Below, one piece after another: positions 18,512-28,215 of a stretch of 64,000 nucleotides of DNA. The notes under the pieces were generated by a model. The model made no database searches. It had not been told where the DNA came from and worked only from the letters and a program-made list of their open reading frames with translations. This DNA is from Candidatus Thiodiazotropha sp. CDECU1. GTDB lineage: Bacteria; Pseudomonadota; Gammaproteobacteria; Chromatiales; Chromatiaceae. Numbering within the stretch: position 1 is the first letter of the stretch; each line of letters opens with the position of its first letter. Made by a program: the position numbers and the translations under genes. Where the stretch lies: assembly GCF_963455295.1 (NCBI RefSeq), contig NZ_OY734020.1, forward strand, positions 2,976,001-3,040,000. The letters run 5' to 3'.

Positions 18512-19402
18512 TTATATCTTACGCATCACCTTCTTATAAAGAGAAATTCCTAATACACTCTTCAACTGGTCAAGCTCTTCTTCATAATCTTTTTCGACAG
18601 TATCATAATCCACTTCGGACAGTACTGGCTTTTCAAGATCTTTTTTTATCAAAAAACGCTCTTTTACTATCCTTCTAACACCCATTGGAGCCAAGTAAAT
18701 AGATAACTTTCTAATGTAATCGTTACCCAATATTCGCATTACAGCTTTATTCCTTGGTACCGCAAAAGAATTTTCTCCTTTAAAATTAACCTCATTCAAA
18801 TCACCCTCTACTCCCAAAAACTCCCAAACATCATTTATAAACCCGGCTGGGTTAGTTACTAAATCAGAAAACGCGAACACGCCTACATCAGAGCCAAATA
18901 AATTGCGGTATGCCATTATACCGGTCGAGTACAGACCCAATTCATAATACAACCTACTGAATGGGATGCTGCGTCTATGAACGGTTTTATCAGAAATGTA
19001 TGTATCTATAAATGATTTATTACTATCCGCCACTCCTTCTCTAACATCCATCAGATATTGCGAGAATGCTCTATATATTGGATTGCGAAGCAAAATGATA
19101 ATTTTCGCTTCCTTATTATAATTAAAAATTCTCTCCGGTGCCTTTTGCGCCGTCAAATATGTCGCACTTGCGTCTACTATATAACTACCTTTCTTTCTCT
19201 TCTTATCGGCATCATTGACCAAACGTTGATATTGATTAAAGTCGCTAATGACTTTGTAATGCAATCTAGAAGGCGGCGTCCCACAAAAATAATGCGGTTC
19301 CTTACACTCTAGTCCAACGAATGCGCTCATTTTTGTCAATTCTCTAAAAAGCCATGTTGTACCCCCCTTAACGCACCCCACTATAAAGAGATTCGATTTC
19401 AT
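18512..19402 (-). CDS. PAPS-dependent sulfotransferase family protein
   Basis: This 296-residue cytoplasmic enzyme of the Sulfotransfer_1/heparan sulfotransferase-like fold would transfer sulfate from PAPS to a sugar or other acceptor. The 5'-phosphosulfate loop is at the N-terminus (FIVGCVKGGTTWLFREL), and the 3'-phosphate segment is near residue 106 (IILLRNPIYRAFSQYLMD). The gene is A+T-rich like the other core polysaccharide genes. It sits between the exosortase and the acetyltransferase/glycosyltransferase genes, so the growing polysaccharide or its lipid-linked unit is the likeliest acceptor. A PAPS source, APS kinase, is encoded at 33930. The acceptor is inferred only. Confidence 0.88.
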   Translation of the reverse strand: MKSNLFIVGCVKGGTTWLFRELTKMSAFVGLECKEPHYFCGTPPSRLHYKVISDFNQYQRLVNDADKKRKKGSYIVDASATYLTAQKAPERIFNYNKEAKIIILLRNPIYRAFSQYLMDVREGVADSNKSFIDTYISDKTVHRRSIPFSRLYYELGLYSTGIMAYRNLFGSDVGVFAFSDLVTNPAGFINDVWEFLGVEGDLNEVNFKGENSFAVPRNKAVMRILGNDYIRKLSIYLAPMGVRRIVKERFLIKKDLEKPVLSEVDYDTVEKDYEEELDQLKSVLGISLYKKVMRKI

Positions 19403-19942
19403 CGATACCCTCCATTCAATTTTAATCCATTAGGTAACGCCACTATGATGAACAAAAGAACCATACAAACACATAATTCCCTATCATTGTGTTGTCAAGC
19501 CTGAGTGCAAACACATGATAAATTTTAAATATTTCTATCTGCAAGATTATTGCTTTGCAAATAACACCTAGTTAATACTCGTAGCATAATACCACTTATC
19601 CAAGCACTAACGATTAATCCAACACAAAAAGATAATCCCCACCTCATTTTCTGCGATATTTGTTTTAATACGATAACCATTGGAAAAACAACCAACCACA
19701 AAAGAGTCAGGATCAACACATGCAAGTAGTTCCAACCATTAAATCTTCAGTATTCAAAATATTTTGGAACAATCGTAAAAACCACCAATTAACAACATCA
19801 AAGATCTTGAATAATAGTAAAGAAGGAATATTGCGCTGCAATAAAAAAAGCAGATTTTAAAAAAACACCTGATCTAACACGCACCGCATGCATGCCAATT
19901 CTAAATGTTGCAAAAACAAACGGTAATGAGACCAAAATATTC
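19403..19942. other. Gene-poor A+T-rich stretch with one doubtful small ORF
   Basis: No known gene is visible in these 540 bases. On the minus strand, 19525-19725 encodes up to 66 residues with two hydrophobic segments (LILTLLWLVVFPMVIVL and FCVGLIVSAWISGIML). However, it can only begin at TTG or GTG and lacks a good ribosome-binding site. A second 66-codon frame (19798-19998) overlaps the end of the acetyltransferase gene in another frame. Both may be remnants of a lost locus gene. Confidence 0.35.
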
Positions 19943-20410
19943 TCATTCTTTAACAAATACTTTTCTATCCAAATTAATTGTTGACCCTTCCCCGACAACT
20001 ACAGCCCCAAGTACACTGGCGCCTTTACATATCGTTACATTATTACCGATCGTCGGATATTCAGGTACCAACAAATCTAAACGCCCCAATGTAACCATCT
20101 GATAAATTGTGCAGTTTAATCCGACTCTAGAGTTTCCACCTATAACAATTCCCAATGGATGCGGTAAATACAAGCCACCACCGATGACACTATCTAAACT
20201 TATCTCACAATTAAAAAAAAACCTCATAAAATAATTATAAGGTTTTCTTAACCATGTCTTGGCACGAACCATCCTTGCCAATTCAAAAGAAACTCTATAA
20301 AACAACGTACACTGAAATCCAGTTTCAAATAAAAGCACACCGATGAAAGATATAATTCCACGATCTCTCCCAATATAACGATTTAGATCTGCTTTTATTT
20401 CAGATAGCAT
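19943..20410 (-). CDS. Serine acetyltransferase-like hexapeptide-repeat enzyme, short C-terminus
   Basis: This 155-residue protein has a left-handed beta-helix (LbH) acyltransferase domain of the CysE type, as used in polysaccharide loci to O-acetylate sugars or make acetyl donors. Family marks are LPHPLGIVIGGNSRVGLNCT followed by IYQMVTLG, and PTIGNNVTICKGASVLGAVV. The N-terminus is helical (EIKADLNRYIGRDRG). The product stops soon after the last coil (ending DRKVFVKE), where relatives continue for 15-25 residues, so the C-terminus may be shortened. It overlaps the end of the upstream glycosyltransferase gene by 11 nt. Confidence 0.8.
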   Translation of the reverse strand: MLSEIKADLNRYIGRDRGIISFIGVLLFETGFQCTLFYRVSFELARMVRAKTWLRKPYNYFMRFFFNCEISLDSVIGGGLYLPHPLGIVIGGNSRVGLNCTIYQMVTLGRLDLLVPEYPTIGNNVTICKGASVLGAVVVGEGSTINLDRKVFVKE

Positions 20411-21509
20411 CGTATAATTTTTCCATCTTAGCTATGAACATTTCATAGTTTTTGTTTTGAAGCGTTCTATACTTTCCATCATCGTCGCGCATAGTTGTTT
20501 TAACCAACTTCATCGCTAAATTCATTGCTCTTCGAAAAGACTCACTGTTACTATTCTCATACAGAACCACCCTTTTTCTTTCACTTTCTCCAATCCATCC
20601 TCCATTATTGCATACACAAACTTTATCAAGGCACAACGCCTCACGGATAGCAAGGCAAAATGTTTCTGCTGTAGAAGGAAAGATCATTACATCTGCTGAC
20701 TCTATGTATTCTTTGGCATTGAATACATGGCCTTTAAATGACACTAAACTTGATAGGTAGTCTGACTTCGTAACCATTTTAAGCAAACCACTGTAGCATG
20801 GCCCGTCGCCTCCGATTTCAACAGCATGCAAAGACGGATCAAGACATTTTGTGCGTTTTAGAAGCATAAAGAATTCACTAACTCCTTTTGTGGGATACAA
20901 AGTAGATAATATCTTTATGACCTTTCTTGCATCATTTCGTACAGCACGCTCACTAGCAGAAATATCCTCTACAAAAAATACTGGATTTATTGCATTTTCT
21001 ATAACAACACATTTTTTCAAATCTATACCTACCTGATGGTGCAAACTTTTATCATAGTCTGAGACACATACAAACTTGGAAATCTCTTTTTGAAAGTATT
21101 TGATAAAAAGAAAATGAACATAACGCTCAATACCTACTTTATGTAAAACCCCGCCATGCAATGTTACCAATGTATAAATCGCTTTGTTACATTTAAATAC
21201 CTTACAAATAATCGCGATGGCATAAAATGCGATGGTTCCGTGAACATGTATAATTTTAATATTTTCCCTATTTTTATTCACTTCCTTGATTAACCAATAA
21301 ACATATAATATTTTATTTACGAGCCCTATCTTAGTGAGCTTTTTTTTATAATATTTTGAAACATCCTCACTTGACTCATAAATTAATGATTGATCGTCCC
21401 GCTTCAATAATAGAAATGAACAGCGGTTCCAAAAGGAGCACTCAGAAAGTGAATTAATGTGTGACTCTATACCGCCACCAAATGCCTCTGATGTAACCAA
21501 AATAGACAT
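20400..21509 (-). CDS. Glycosyltransferase family 4 protein
   Basis: This 369-residue GT-B glycosyltransferase has the N-terminal acceptor-side start MSILVTSEAFGGGIESHINS, a His-containing IIHVHGTIAFY, and a C-terminal nucleotide-sugar domain with VEIGGDGPCYSGLL, FPSTAETFCLAIREAL (E-x7-E-type motif) and CNNGGWIGE. It adds one sugar to the undecaprenyl-linked unit in the cytoplasm; donor and linkage cannot be told. It is co-directional with, and overlaps, the acetyltransferase gene. Its strong A+T bias and Lys/Ile-rich composition differ from the flanking housekeeping genes. Confidence 0.88.
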   Translation of the reverse strand: MSILVTSEAFGGGIESHINSLSECSFWNRCSFLLLKRDDQSLIYESSEDVSKYYKKKLTKIGLVNKILYVYWLIKEVNKNRENIKIIHVHGTIAFYAIAIICKVFKCNKAIYTLVTLHGGVLHKVGIERYVHFLFIKYFQKEISKFVCVSDYDKSLHHQVGIDLKKCVVIENAINPVFFVEDISASERAVRNDARKVIKILSTLYPTKGVSEFFMLLKRTKCLDPSLHAVEIGGDGPCYSGLLKMVTKSDYLSSLVSFKGHVFNAKEYIESADVMIFPSTAETFCLAIREALCLDKVCVCNNGGWIGESERKRVVLYENSNSESFRRAMNLAMKLVKTTMRDDDGKYRTLQNKNYEMFIAKMEKLYDAI

Positions 21510-21560
21510 TTATGCACCCTTATCTTACAAGTGACCAAGAAAGCCAACTAACCGAAACAA

Positions 21561-22703
21561 CTATTGAATCACACTTTTGTAAACATTGAAGAGTTGCTCT
21601 GCTTTTATCTTTATATCAAAGCGCTTCGGAGATATTTTCAAAGATTGTTTTCTCAATTTATCGTGAAATTCCGAATCGTCAATAATTTTTTCTATAGCAT
21701 CGACAAAATACTCAGGTTCAGCAACTCCAACTAAAATACCTGTTTTCATATTAGTTATAATTTCGCAATTACCTCCGCTATTGTGAGCTATAACCGGTAG
21801 ACCACAGAACATCGCTTCAATTAATGTCCCTCCTAAAGGTTCTGAATCAGAAGTCACAACCAGCACATCAGACGACAACATGTAATCATAAATGTTTTTT
21901 ACGTAACCGTGCATTTTTACAACTTCAGGCGACAATGCATCCTTCATTTTCTCTAACTCCTCCTTATAGTCTTCTTCACCAAACCCATAGTCTCCAAAAA
22001 CATGGAAGCATATGTCAGATCTTTTTCTGCTTAGCGACTGCGCGATCTGAAGGAATAAGTGAGGCCGCTTCCATTTAACTAGTGCGCCGACAAATATTAC
22101 ATTGTATTTTCGGTTCGATAAATCATAAATTTTTTTTAACTTTGCAAATGACTCAGGGTTTCTTCCATTGTGAAGGATACAATGCTTGTGCGGAAGTATA
22201 ATCCTTCCAAAGCTCTTTTTCTGAGCTGCACTTGATACACTTATTATTTTGTCACTCATCACTTCAATGAACTTACCTCTAATGCCCAAAGGACTAGCAC
22301 TACGTATATGTGAAACAATTTTTACATTCACAAACGGTTTAATTGCACAAGCTATCAAAACTGTCTTAAGATTATTAGAATGCACCACATCAATCTTGTT
22401 TCTTTCAATATAATTTATTATTTTCTTTAGTAAATGAATATTACTAAATAAAATTCGCGCCGAAGATAAGACAGAGGTCGACGTCCGCTTGGCAGAAATA
22501 AAGTCATCAGTTGGTTTAATAATTTCTTGATTTTTTGCGTAAGGTTTAAAACGTGCAATAGCGTCACCCGATTCAAAAAAAATATTATAAATATGTAAAT
22601 TATTATTTTTCTGGCTCATAAATGCTTCTAGTGAAGCGTTAACACCACCAAACCATTCACCAAATTGAAACAAATACAGTACTGCTATGACGTCATTTTT
22701 CAT
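21561..22703 (-). CDS. Glycosyltransferase family 4 protein
   Basis: This 380-residue GT-B enzyme begins VIAVLYLFQFGEWFGGVNAS. It has VVHSNNLKTVLIA in the acceptor domain, NVIFVGALVKWKRPHLFLQ at the domain junction, and the C-terminal donor motif SDSEPLGGTLIEAMFCGLPV followed by IAHNSGG. This is the second of only two clear glycosyltransferases besides the priming enzyme, which suggests a short repeat unit unless others are encoded elsewhere. Donor sugar is unknown; dTDP-rhamnose and GDP-mannose are both made by this locus. Confidence 0.9.
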   Translation of the reverse strand: MKNDVIAVLYLFQFGEWFGGVNASLEAFMSQKNNNLHIYNIFFESGDAIARFKPYAKNQEIIKPTDDFISAKRTSTSVLSSARILFSNIHLLKKIINYIERNKIDVVHSNNLKTVLIACAIKPFVNVKIVSHIRSASPLGIRGKFIEVMSDKIISVSSAAQKKSFGRIILPHKHCILHNGRNPESFAKLKKIYDLSNRKYNVIFVGALVKWKRPHLFLQIAQSLSRKRSDICFHVFGDYGFGEEDYKEELEKMKDALSPEVVKMHGYVKNIYDYMLSSDVLVVTSDSEPLGGTLIEAMFCGLPVIAHNSGGNCEIITNMKTGILVGVAEPEYFVDAIEKIIDDSEFHDKLRKQSLKISPKRFDIKIKAEQLFNVYKSVIQ

Positions 22704-23040
22704 ATTTTCAAAACCGAATTGTATAAAATTAATTACTAGATTATAAAAACAAGCAGTATATAGTCTATTAGATGCAGAGGAATACCATTTGGTTTTTCTG
22801 ACCTATATGCTCCAATATGTAATCTAAGCTGTCTTTTTAAATCCTTCCAATGTTTCAGAGCCGTTAATCCAATTGTTGGACAATCTGATGAATCCGCTTA
22901 TATTTAAATTTAAAGTCCCAGCCTTCATCATTCAACAGGCTTCACCGCCTACTGCTACCATAGAAAGGGTGTTTCAAGTGCCTGTAAACCGGAAGCCCTC
23001 ATCTTTATTAATGTGCAGCGTCTATTGAAGTCTGCATTAC
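22704..23040. other. Intergenic stretch, possible gene remnant
   Basis: No intact gene is visible. On the minus strand, 22736-22897 is open for 53 codons with protein-like composition (for example ALKHWKDLKRQLRLHIGA, then EKPNGIPLHLIDYI), but it has no start codon and follows a stop. It could be the tail of a decayed gene. The rest is A+T-rich sequence upstream of the glycosyltransferase. Confidence 0.3.
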
Positions 23041-23071
23041 TAAAAATAAGTGGCACAATGATTTGCCACTT
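23041..23071 (-). terminator. Rho-independent terminator after the polymerase gene
   Basis: On the minus strand, an 8-bp perfect stem AAGTGGCA/TGCCACTT (23064-23071 and 23048-23055, 8-nt loop) is followed by ATTTTTA. The stem begins at the last base of the wzy-like stop codon. This is a good intrinsic terminator shape. It suggests that the glycosyltransferase genes downstream need their own promoter. Confidence 0.65.
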
Positions 23072-24351
23072 CACGATGATGCTCTTGCTTGAGTGTTATT
23101 TGACTTGAAAACATATCCTGTTTTTGAAAGAAGCAGAAATATAGCGAGTGCAAACATACCCGCACCACTAGCCACGCCACCTGCCCCACCAACCATTGTC
23201 CTGACGAAAAATATAAATGATAATGCTGTTAATAAATAAATAAGATCAAAATTATACTTTTCATATTTAGATATTTTATTTTTGATCGATACAACTTTCG
23301 CTGTAATTAAAAAGTACACAATAATTGATAACAGTACTGACACAATACCACCTGCTATCCACGAAAATAGTAGCCAATTATGCACGGCACTGCCGTCAAA
23401 TGTTACGTATCCGATACCAAATATTGGAGACTGTTGGATATATCTCAAAGCACCAGTATATTGCAAAATTCTTCCTTGGCGGCTACCTATATCAGAATCA
23501 AGCTGATACAGTATGTAATCTACGATATCACTACCCGCAAATACAATAATGATACTAGTCAACACAAACCCAATGATTGCCATTATTATAATCACGCCCA
23601 ATTTATTTTGTTTTAATCTAAGCTTTGCATATATCAGCGTAGAAAATAGGAACATCAATACACTTGAGGTTGAAAATAATAAGAGTATAAACACTGTTGA
23701 CAAGCCTATTGCAACAGTGTTCATTTTATTGATTATCGACGAATTAGATTTCGGCATAAATAATAGAACAGTGTAAAGTAATGAATACGATGCAGCCAGT
23801 TTATTGATTACAGCACTGTTGTATTCATCAATATCTGTCACAAAAGGAGAAAATGCATTGAATGTACTCTTAAGTGTATAGTATAAGAAATGTGATCTAT
23901 CTTGCGTTAATATATAGTTAAGCGTATCACCTATTAGATCTATTCCTGCGAAATAAGCAGAACTAACAAAGACAAGTGATAGAACAAAAACACTCAATAT
24001 CGATATCACCTTCAATGAAATAATTGATTTAATATTACAGTTTAGTATTGTGTATGCAAACACAGTTTCAACAAGCCACATCCTTATTATCTCTATGCCA
24101 TCTGTACCCGTGCGTGCATTCATTAGAACAGCTGTCCAAACGACCCACAAAAATAGCACTATTAATATAGAATCTATACGTATTTTGAAACCATTTTGAA
24201 AAATTAGTAATGGCAACATTGCGATCGTAAATAATCGCCCTAGATTATCAACATCAATATTTATACCCCAATACACAATAATTGGTACCCAGCTAATACC
24301 TCCCGTTAACAGTGCAATGGATAAAATAAAAGTACTCAATGTTATAGCCAC
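23071..24351 (-). CDS. O-antigen/exopolysaccharide polymerase-like membrane protein (Wzy type)
   Basis: This 426-residue inner-membrane protein has about 11-12 hydrophobic helices and a large periplasmic loop before the last helices (SDIVDYILYQLDSDIGSRQG, then RILQYTGALRYIQQSPIFGI and GYVTFDGSAVHNWLLFSW). That loop pattern, G-x-R-x...PxxGxG followed by an xHNWLL motif, is typical of the Wzy/O-antigen ligase superfamily. The position between the flippase and glycosyltransferases supports the repeat-unit polymerase over a ligase. Sequence identity in this family is low, so the assignment rests on topology and context. Confidence 0.8.
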   Translation of the reverse strand: MAITLSTFILSIALLTGGISWVPIIVYWGINIDVDNLGRLFTIAMLPLLIFQNGFKIRIDSILIVLFLWVVWTAVLMNARTGTDGIEIIRMWLVETVFAYTILNCNIKSIISLKVISILSVFVLSLVFVSSAYFAGIDLIGDTLNYILTQDRSHFLYYTLKSTFNAFSPFVTDIDEYNSAVINKLAASYSLLYTVLLFMPKSNSSIINKMNTVAIGLSTVFILLLFSTSSVLMFLFSTLIYAKLRLKQNKLGVIIIMAIIGFVLTSIIIVFAGSDIVDYILYQLDSDIGSRQGRILQYTGALRYIQQSPIFGIGYVTFDGSAVHNWLLFSWIAGGIVSVLLSIIVYFLITAKVVSIKNKISKYEKYNFDLIYLLTALSFIFFVRTMVGGAGGVASGAGMFALAIFLLLSKTGYVFKSNNTQARASS

Positions 24352-24465
24352 ATTGTAAATATTATTGGGACGTCATATCAGTACGTTGTTTTTTCATTAG
24401 TTTTTCTATACTCTCGAATCTAATACAATTTTGTCTATTTAACTCCTAGCTTTGTCTTTGCTCCT

Positions 24466-26496
24466 CTAATTTTCAGAATTCTTATATTGATATAGAGGTA
24501 CTATTATTTGCCGCCAGGCCTTCTCCCTTTTAGAAAACTCATCCCACAGTATCTTATAATTATTTTTCCCATTTTTTACTGCCGCAAATATACTAAAACC
24601 ATGTGATTTCTTTTTGGGTCCAGTGCTTACCAACGTCACAGAAAATTCAGAATCTGAGCTGTCAATCAATGGTAACTCTGACATAGCTCCTTTTTTCCTT
24701 GTGTTATCAAATTGATTAACCACACCACCAAGTATCTTTAGTACAGATCCATTTCTTAGAATGTAATTTGTATTTAATTTTTCTGTTTTAAAACCTAGGA
24801 GCCACAAATGGCAATCATCTAAATAAAAATTATACTTCCCAGGCGACTCTGTATTGATAAACCTAGCCCATACATTTTCATTGATACATGAGAGCTTTGA
24901 TTTTCCCCAACCATTAACATTGCTAAGATATAGTTCTTTTCTAGTTTCTGAATTTAGATTCTCGTAAAGACGTTGTTGTGTTGTTAGAGCGCGTAAGTAC
25001 AGAGCTCTTTTAGAACTATGTCCAATAAAAGTACCCTTGCCAGCGTAATCTATCTCCTCAATTGTCAATGGTTCTGTGCATTCTTCTGACACTATTAGTG
25101 CAGCATTTCCAATAAATTTTTTGCTAATCTTTATTGTTGAATATAGTCCTGAAATCCTTTTTACACTGCAGGGGATATGAACAGGTGAATCTAAAACATA
25201 TTCTGAAAATGGTAAGTAGACTATGGGCTTTCCAGAATTCACTGCTAATTGTAATTTGTTTGCATTAGACAAATTTCCTTCTTTGTCATAACTGAATGTA
25301 TCAGGACTTATCCAGTCACTGCTATTATTTGACTTAAATATTATGGGGGGTGTTTTCCCTATCATAAATGGCAAAACTTCATTCGTTTTTAGAATATCAC
25401 TATTCTCATTTATCGTCATTGTTGAAATATGAGTACTATCAGACTTGGCATGTTTAGTATCAACGGGTAGTTCATATCCATGGATATTTGTATCCTTTAT
25501 CAGCATTTGACCGTTAATGCTATTTATACCAACTCGACAGGCACCACTACATATAAGGTTGGAATTACTTATAGTCATAAGACTTTTTGAATTATTTTGG
25601 AGAATTGCTGCCGAGTTTCTGCTCCTAATTAAAAGATGTTCAAATGAAGCAGATCCATTCTCAAGATAAACAGCTGCAATATTTTGATTGTTTAACTTAA
25701 TATCTTCGAAGCTATTGTGACTTGCGTGGTATGCTGATAAGCGTATTCCATAATCAAATCCTTCTATTGAAATATCATTATGCCATCCCATTGAAGGCGG
25801 TATAGGAAGCACTACTCCACTATTACCCTTTAAGTCTTCACTTACAATATTTAACTCGCTCATAAATGCATTGTTTGCACCGGCAAAGAGAAGTCCTATA
25901 GCACCAGGATTACCCTTTCCTATATGGATACTTAGATCAGATATCTTATTCCGAGCCGTTAAATTATTAAACTCGGTTTTCCCAAATGATATGGCTGGTT
26001 TGGTATTGGCTTCAGCAAACCCATTTGCGTAATCCTTCAATTTTATTATAGTTCTATTTTTGTCCTCACCTTGTATTCTAATCCACACTACTGCCTCAGA
26101 AACACCTGGAAACTTATGATTTACTTGATTATTCCTCCTATACTCTCTCAGGTCATATAAACGGAGATTACCAGAGTAGATAATTGTATCTGAAATCAGA
26201 TAATGACCATTAGGAACATAGATTATATATGAAGAAGTAGACGATGAAGGCTTTCCCTTAATCCACCCGTTTTTATCGATCTCATTCAATATAAAATCGT
26301 ATGCATGGATGAATGCTTTTGTATCATCTGTCTTGCCATCGCCCTTCGCGAAAAATGGTGCCTTTCGTATATTGAGGACGCGCTTATGATTACCTTCTTC
26401 ATAATAGGTACCTTCCGGTAAATAATCCGCATGAATTACATTTATTATAAATGTTAAATACAGAACACTAGCTCTTATTAATGATTTCGCAAACAT
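24466..26496 (-). CDS. Secreted right-handed beta-helix protein, pectate-lyase-like
   Basis: This 676-residue protein begins with an apparent signal peptide (hydrophobic segment to about residue 22, then DYLPEGTYY). Residues 42-62 contain the Pectate_lyase_3/GH28-related start motif (APFFAKGDGKTDDTKAFIHA). Long beta-rich parallel-helix-like repeats follow (IYVPNGHYLISDTIIYSGNL, MSELNIVSEDLKGNSG, LMTISNSNLICSG). A second start-like segment appears near residue 415 (ANKLQLAVNSGKPIVYLPFS), so two stacked helices are possible. Such proteins often cut or bind the polysaccharide of their own locus in the periplasm. Catalytic residues cannot be named from sequence alone, so lyase, hydrolase, epimerase or purely binding roles remain open. 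Confidence 0.75.
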   Translation of the reverse strand: MFAKSLIRASVLYLTFIINVIHADYLPEGTYYEEGNHKRVLNIRKAPFFAKGDGKTDDTKAFIHAYDFILNEIDKNGWIKGKPSSSTSSYIIYVPNGHYLISDTIIYSGNLRLYDLREYRRNNQVNHKFPGVSEAVVWIRIQGEDKNRTIIKLKDYANGFAEANTKPAISFGKTEFNNLTARNKISDLSIHIGKGNPGAIGLLFAGANNAFMSELNIVSEDLKGNSGVVLPIPPSMGWHNDISIEGFDYGIRLSAYHASHNSFEDIKLNNQNIAAVYLENGSASFEHLLIRSRNSAAILQNNSKSLMTISNSNLICSGACRVGINSINGQMLIKDTNIHGYELPVDTKHAKSDSTHISTMTINENSDILKTNEVLPFMIGKTPPIIFKSNNSSDWISPDTFSYDKEGNLSNANKLQLAVNSGKPIVYLPFSEYVLDSPVHIPCSVKRISGLYSTIKISKKFIGNAALIVSEECTEPLTIEEIDYAGKGTFIGHSSKRALYLRALTTQQRLYENLNSETRKELYLSNVNGWGKSKLSCINENVWARFINTESPGKYNFYLDDCHLWLLGFKTEKLNTNYILRNGSVLKILGGVVNQFDNTRKKGAMSELPLIDSSDSEFSVTLVSTGPKKKSHGFSIFAAVKNGKNNYKILWDEFSKREKAWRQIIVPLYQYKNSEN

Positions 26497-26608
26497 AAGA
26501 AATAAGATTATTTTCTAATATAAAATTAAGGTTAAGTTTTGTATATTGTCAACGTTATACGATTAGCCAGTTAATAGTAGTATTCAATTCTAAGGTAATA
26601 ATACGCAT

Positions 26609-27925
26609 TCAAATACTGTTGATTCCCTTTTCAAAATCACCGAGCTGGTTATGAGTGCCGAACAACAACCAGTATAAATAAACTGCCTGCCCCGCATGCG
26701 CAAACGCCATGGCTATGGCAACGCCCTCCAAACCGCCATAAAACACACCAGGTATGGTAAATGAAAGCATAAGTACCAGCAGCAACAGCCGGCTTATTGC
26801 GTGATTAATAAACTCTCTTCTCGCGATTACACCAATCTGAAATATATTGCTCCAGGTGCTCACGATTAAAACAACCATGATGAGGGTAAAGACGATATTA
26901 AGTCCCTGATATTTTTCCCCGAACAACAGAACTATCAAGTAATCACCAAAATAATAGGCGATAGGTAACATAAGGATACCAAGTGCGGTAAACAGTCCAA
27001 CAATCTTAGTCAGGAGTAGCCTGAAGGCTCGTTTATTACCTTCAGCTGAATAACCCGCAAGCGTTGAGGTAATCGAATGACTGATCGCCAAAACGATCGT
27101 GATACCCGCCTGAAGGGCATAGGCGATCACAGTAAAGTAACCGAGAGCCGCTAATCCCATGAAAGATTCTATAACCAGTCTCGGTACACTGGCGTTCAAC
27201 ATAGATAGAAAACCAGCTAATCCTAGAGGCAGAGACTGTCGGGCTATAGCAAGTAAAGATATGAGGGATACTGTTCGCTCAGTACTCGGTGAAACCCGCT
27301 TTGCCTTTCTATAATCAAATAGAACAGCAACTAACAACCAACTCACAAGATGGCCAGTAAATGCAATTTCAACCGATTCTGTATTTATCAATATTCCGCA
27401 AAACAAAAGTGAACTGAATAGACTCCGTGCCACTTGTGATCTGGCTACCAACTCCATTCTTCGTGCAATTTGGAACACTCCGTAAAACAAGTCTGAGAAG
27501 GTTTCTACTGCTTTAGCCAAACCAAATATTATTAGTATCAAACGGGTTGAATCATCGTCTATCAAGAGAAAGCCAACACACAGAATAATTAGGAATCCCA
27601 AGGTAGTGGTAAGAACTCTGAGCCCGATAAACTCAGGAAGAGTGCTTTCCTGTACTATATCTGTCGCTTGATTGAATCTTAAACCAAGATTGAAGAACGC
27701 AAATACTGGCATTATAATTGCACCAGCGAGTGCAAATCTGCCAACGTCTTCCGGTGACGCAAACCTCGCAAGTGCTGACAGAACCACAAACTGACCAATG
27801 ATATAGGTCAGCTGGCCGATTACACCCCATGTAATCTGTTTTTTTACACCTGCTTTTCGCTTGATCTCCATTTCTCTCATATATTTTTTACAGAGTTCTT
27901 TGTATAAGAACAATGCTCTGTACAT
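26609..27925 (-). CDS. Polysaccharide flippase, Wzx/MOP superfamily
   Basis: This protein of up to 438 residues has about 12 transmembrane helices and belongs to the oligosaccharide flippase (MOP/PST) family. It flips undecaprenyl-linked repeat units across the inner membrane. Helix 1 begins QITWGVIGQLTYIIGQFVVL, followed by ALARFASPEDVGRFALAGAI, a typical family start. The first ATG (27925) has no clear ribosome-binding site. An ATG at 27871 is preceded by GAGAGAA and would remove 18 residues that are not part of the membrane domain, so the true start may be there. The next gene upstream is the kinase, about 290 nt away. Confidence 0.87.
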   Translation of the reverse strand: MYRALFLYKELCKKYMREMEIKRKAGVKKQITWGVIGQLTYIIGQFVVLSALARFASPEDVGRFALAGAIIMPVFAFFNLGLRFNQATDIVQESTLPEFIGLRVLTTTLGFLIILCVGFLLIDDDSTRLILIIFGLAKAVETFSDLFYGVFQIARRMELVARSQVARSLFSSLLFCGILINTESVEIAFTGHLVSWLLVAVLFDYRKAKRVSPSTERTVSLISLLAIARQSLPLGLAGFLSMLNASVPRLVIESFMGLAALGYFTVIAYALQAGITIVLAISHSITSTLAGYSAEGNKRAFRLLLTKIVGLFTALGILMLPIAYYFGDYLIVLLFGEKYQGLNIVFTLIMVVLIVSTWSNIFQIGVIARREFINHAISRLLLLVLMLSFTIPGVFYGGLEGVAIAMAFAHAGQAVYLYWLLFGTHNQLGDFEKGINSI

Positions 27926-28215
27926 ATTATTACTGGAACACTACTGGACAATCGTATATCCCAAATCAATAAGTTGTCAGATTTTTTTGTACACCTATTA
28001 GCTAAATAGAACATTTGTCATTTATGACACAACTTCTTTCAGTTTAAGCGATCCAGGTTCGAGCAGAAAGGGACCCCACAATTGGTGTTATGTGTCTTTG
28101 CATCTGCATATAGGTCATCTTCCTGAAAGCCAACTAACTACAAACAATAAAACTCTACATAGCATGCTAGAATTACGCAGGCTAATTTGTTCATTCTCTA
28201 TGTAATAACCATCTT

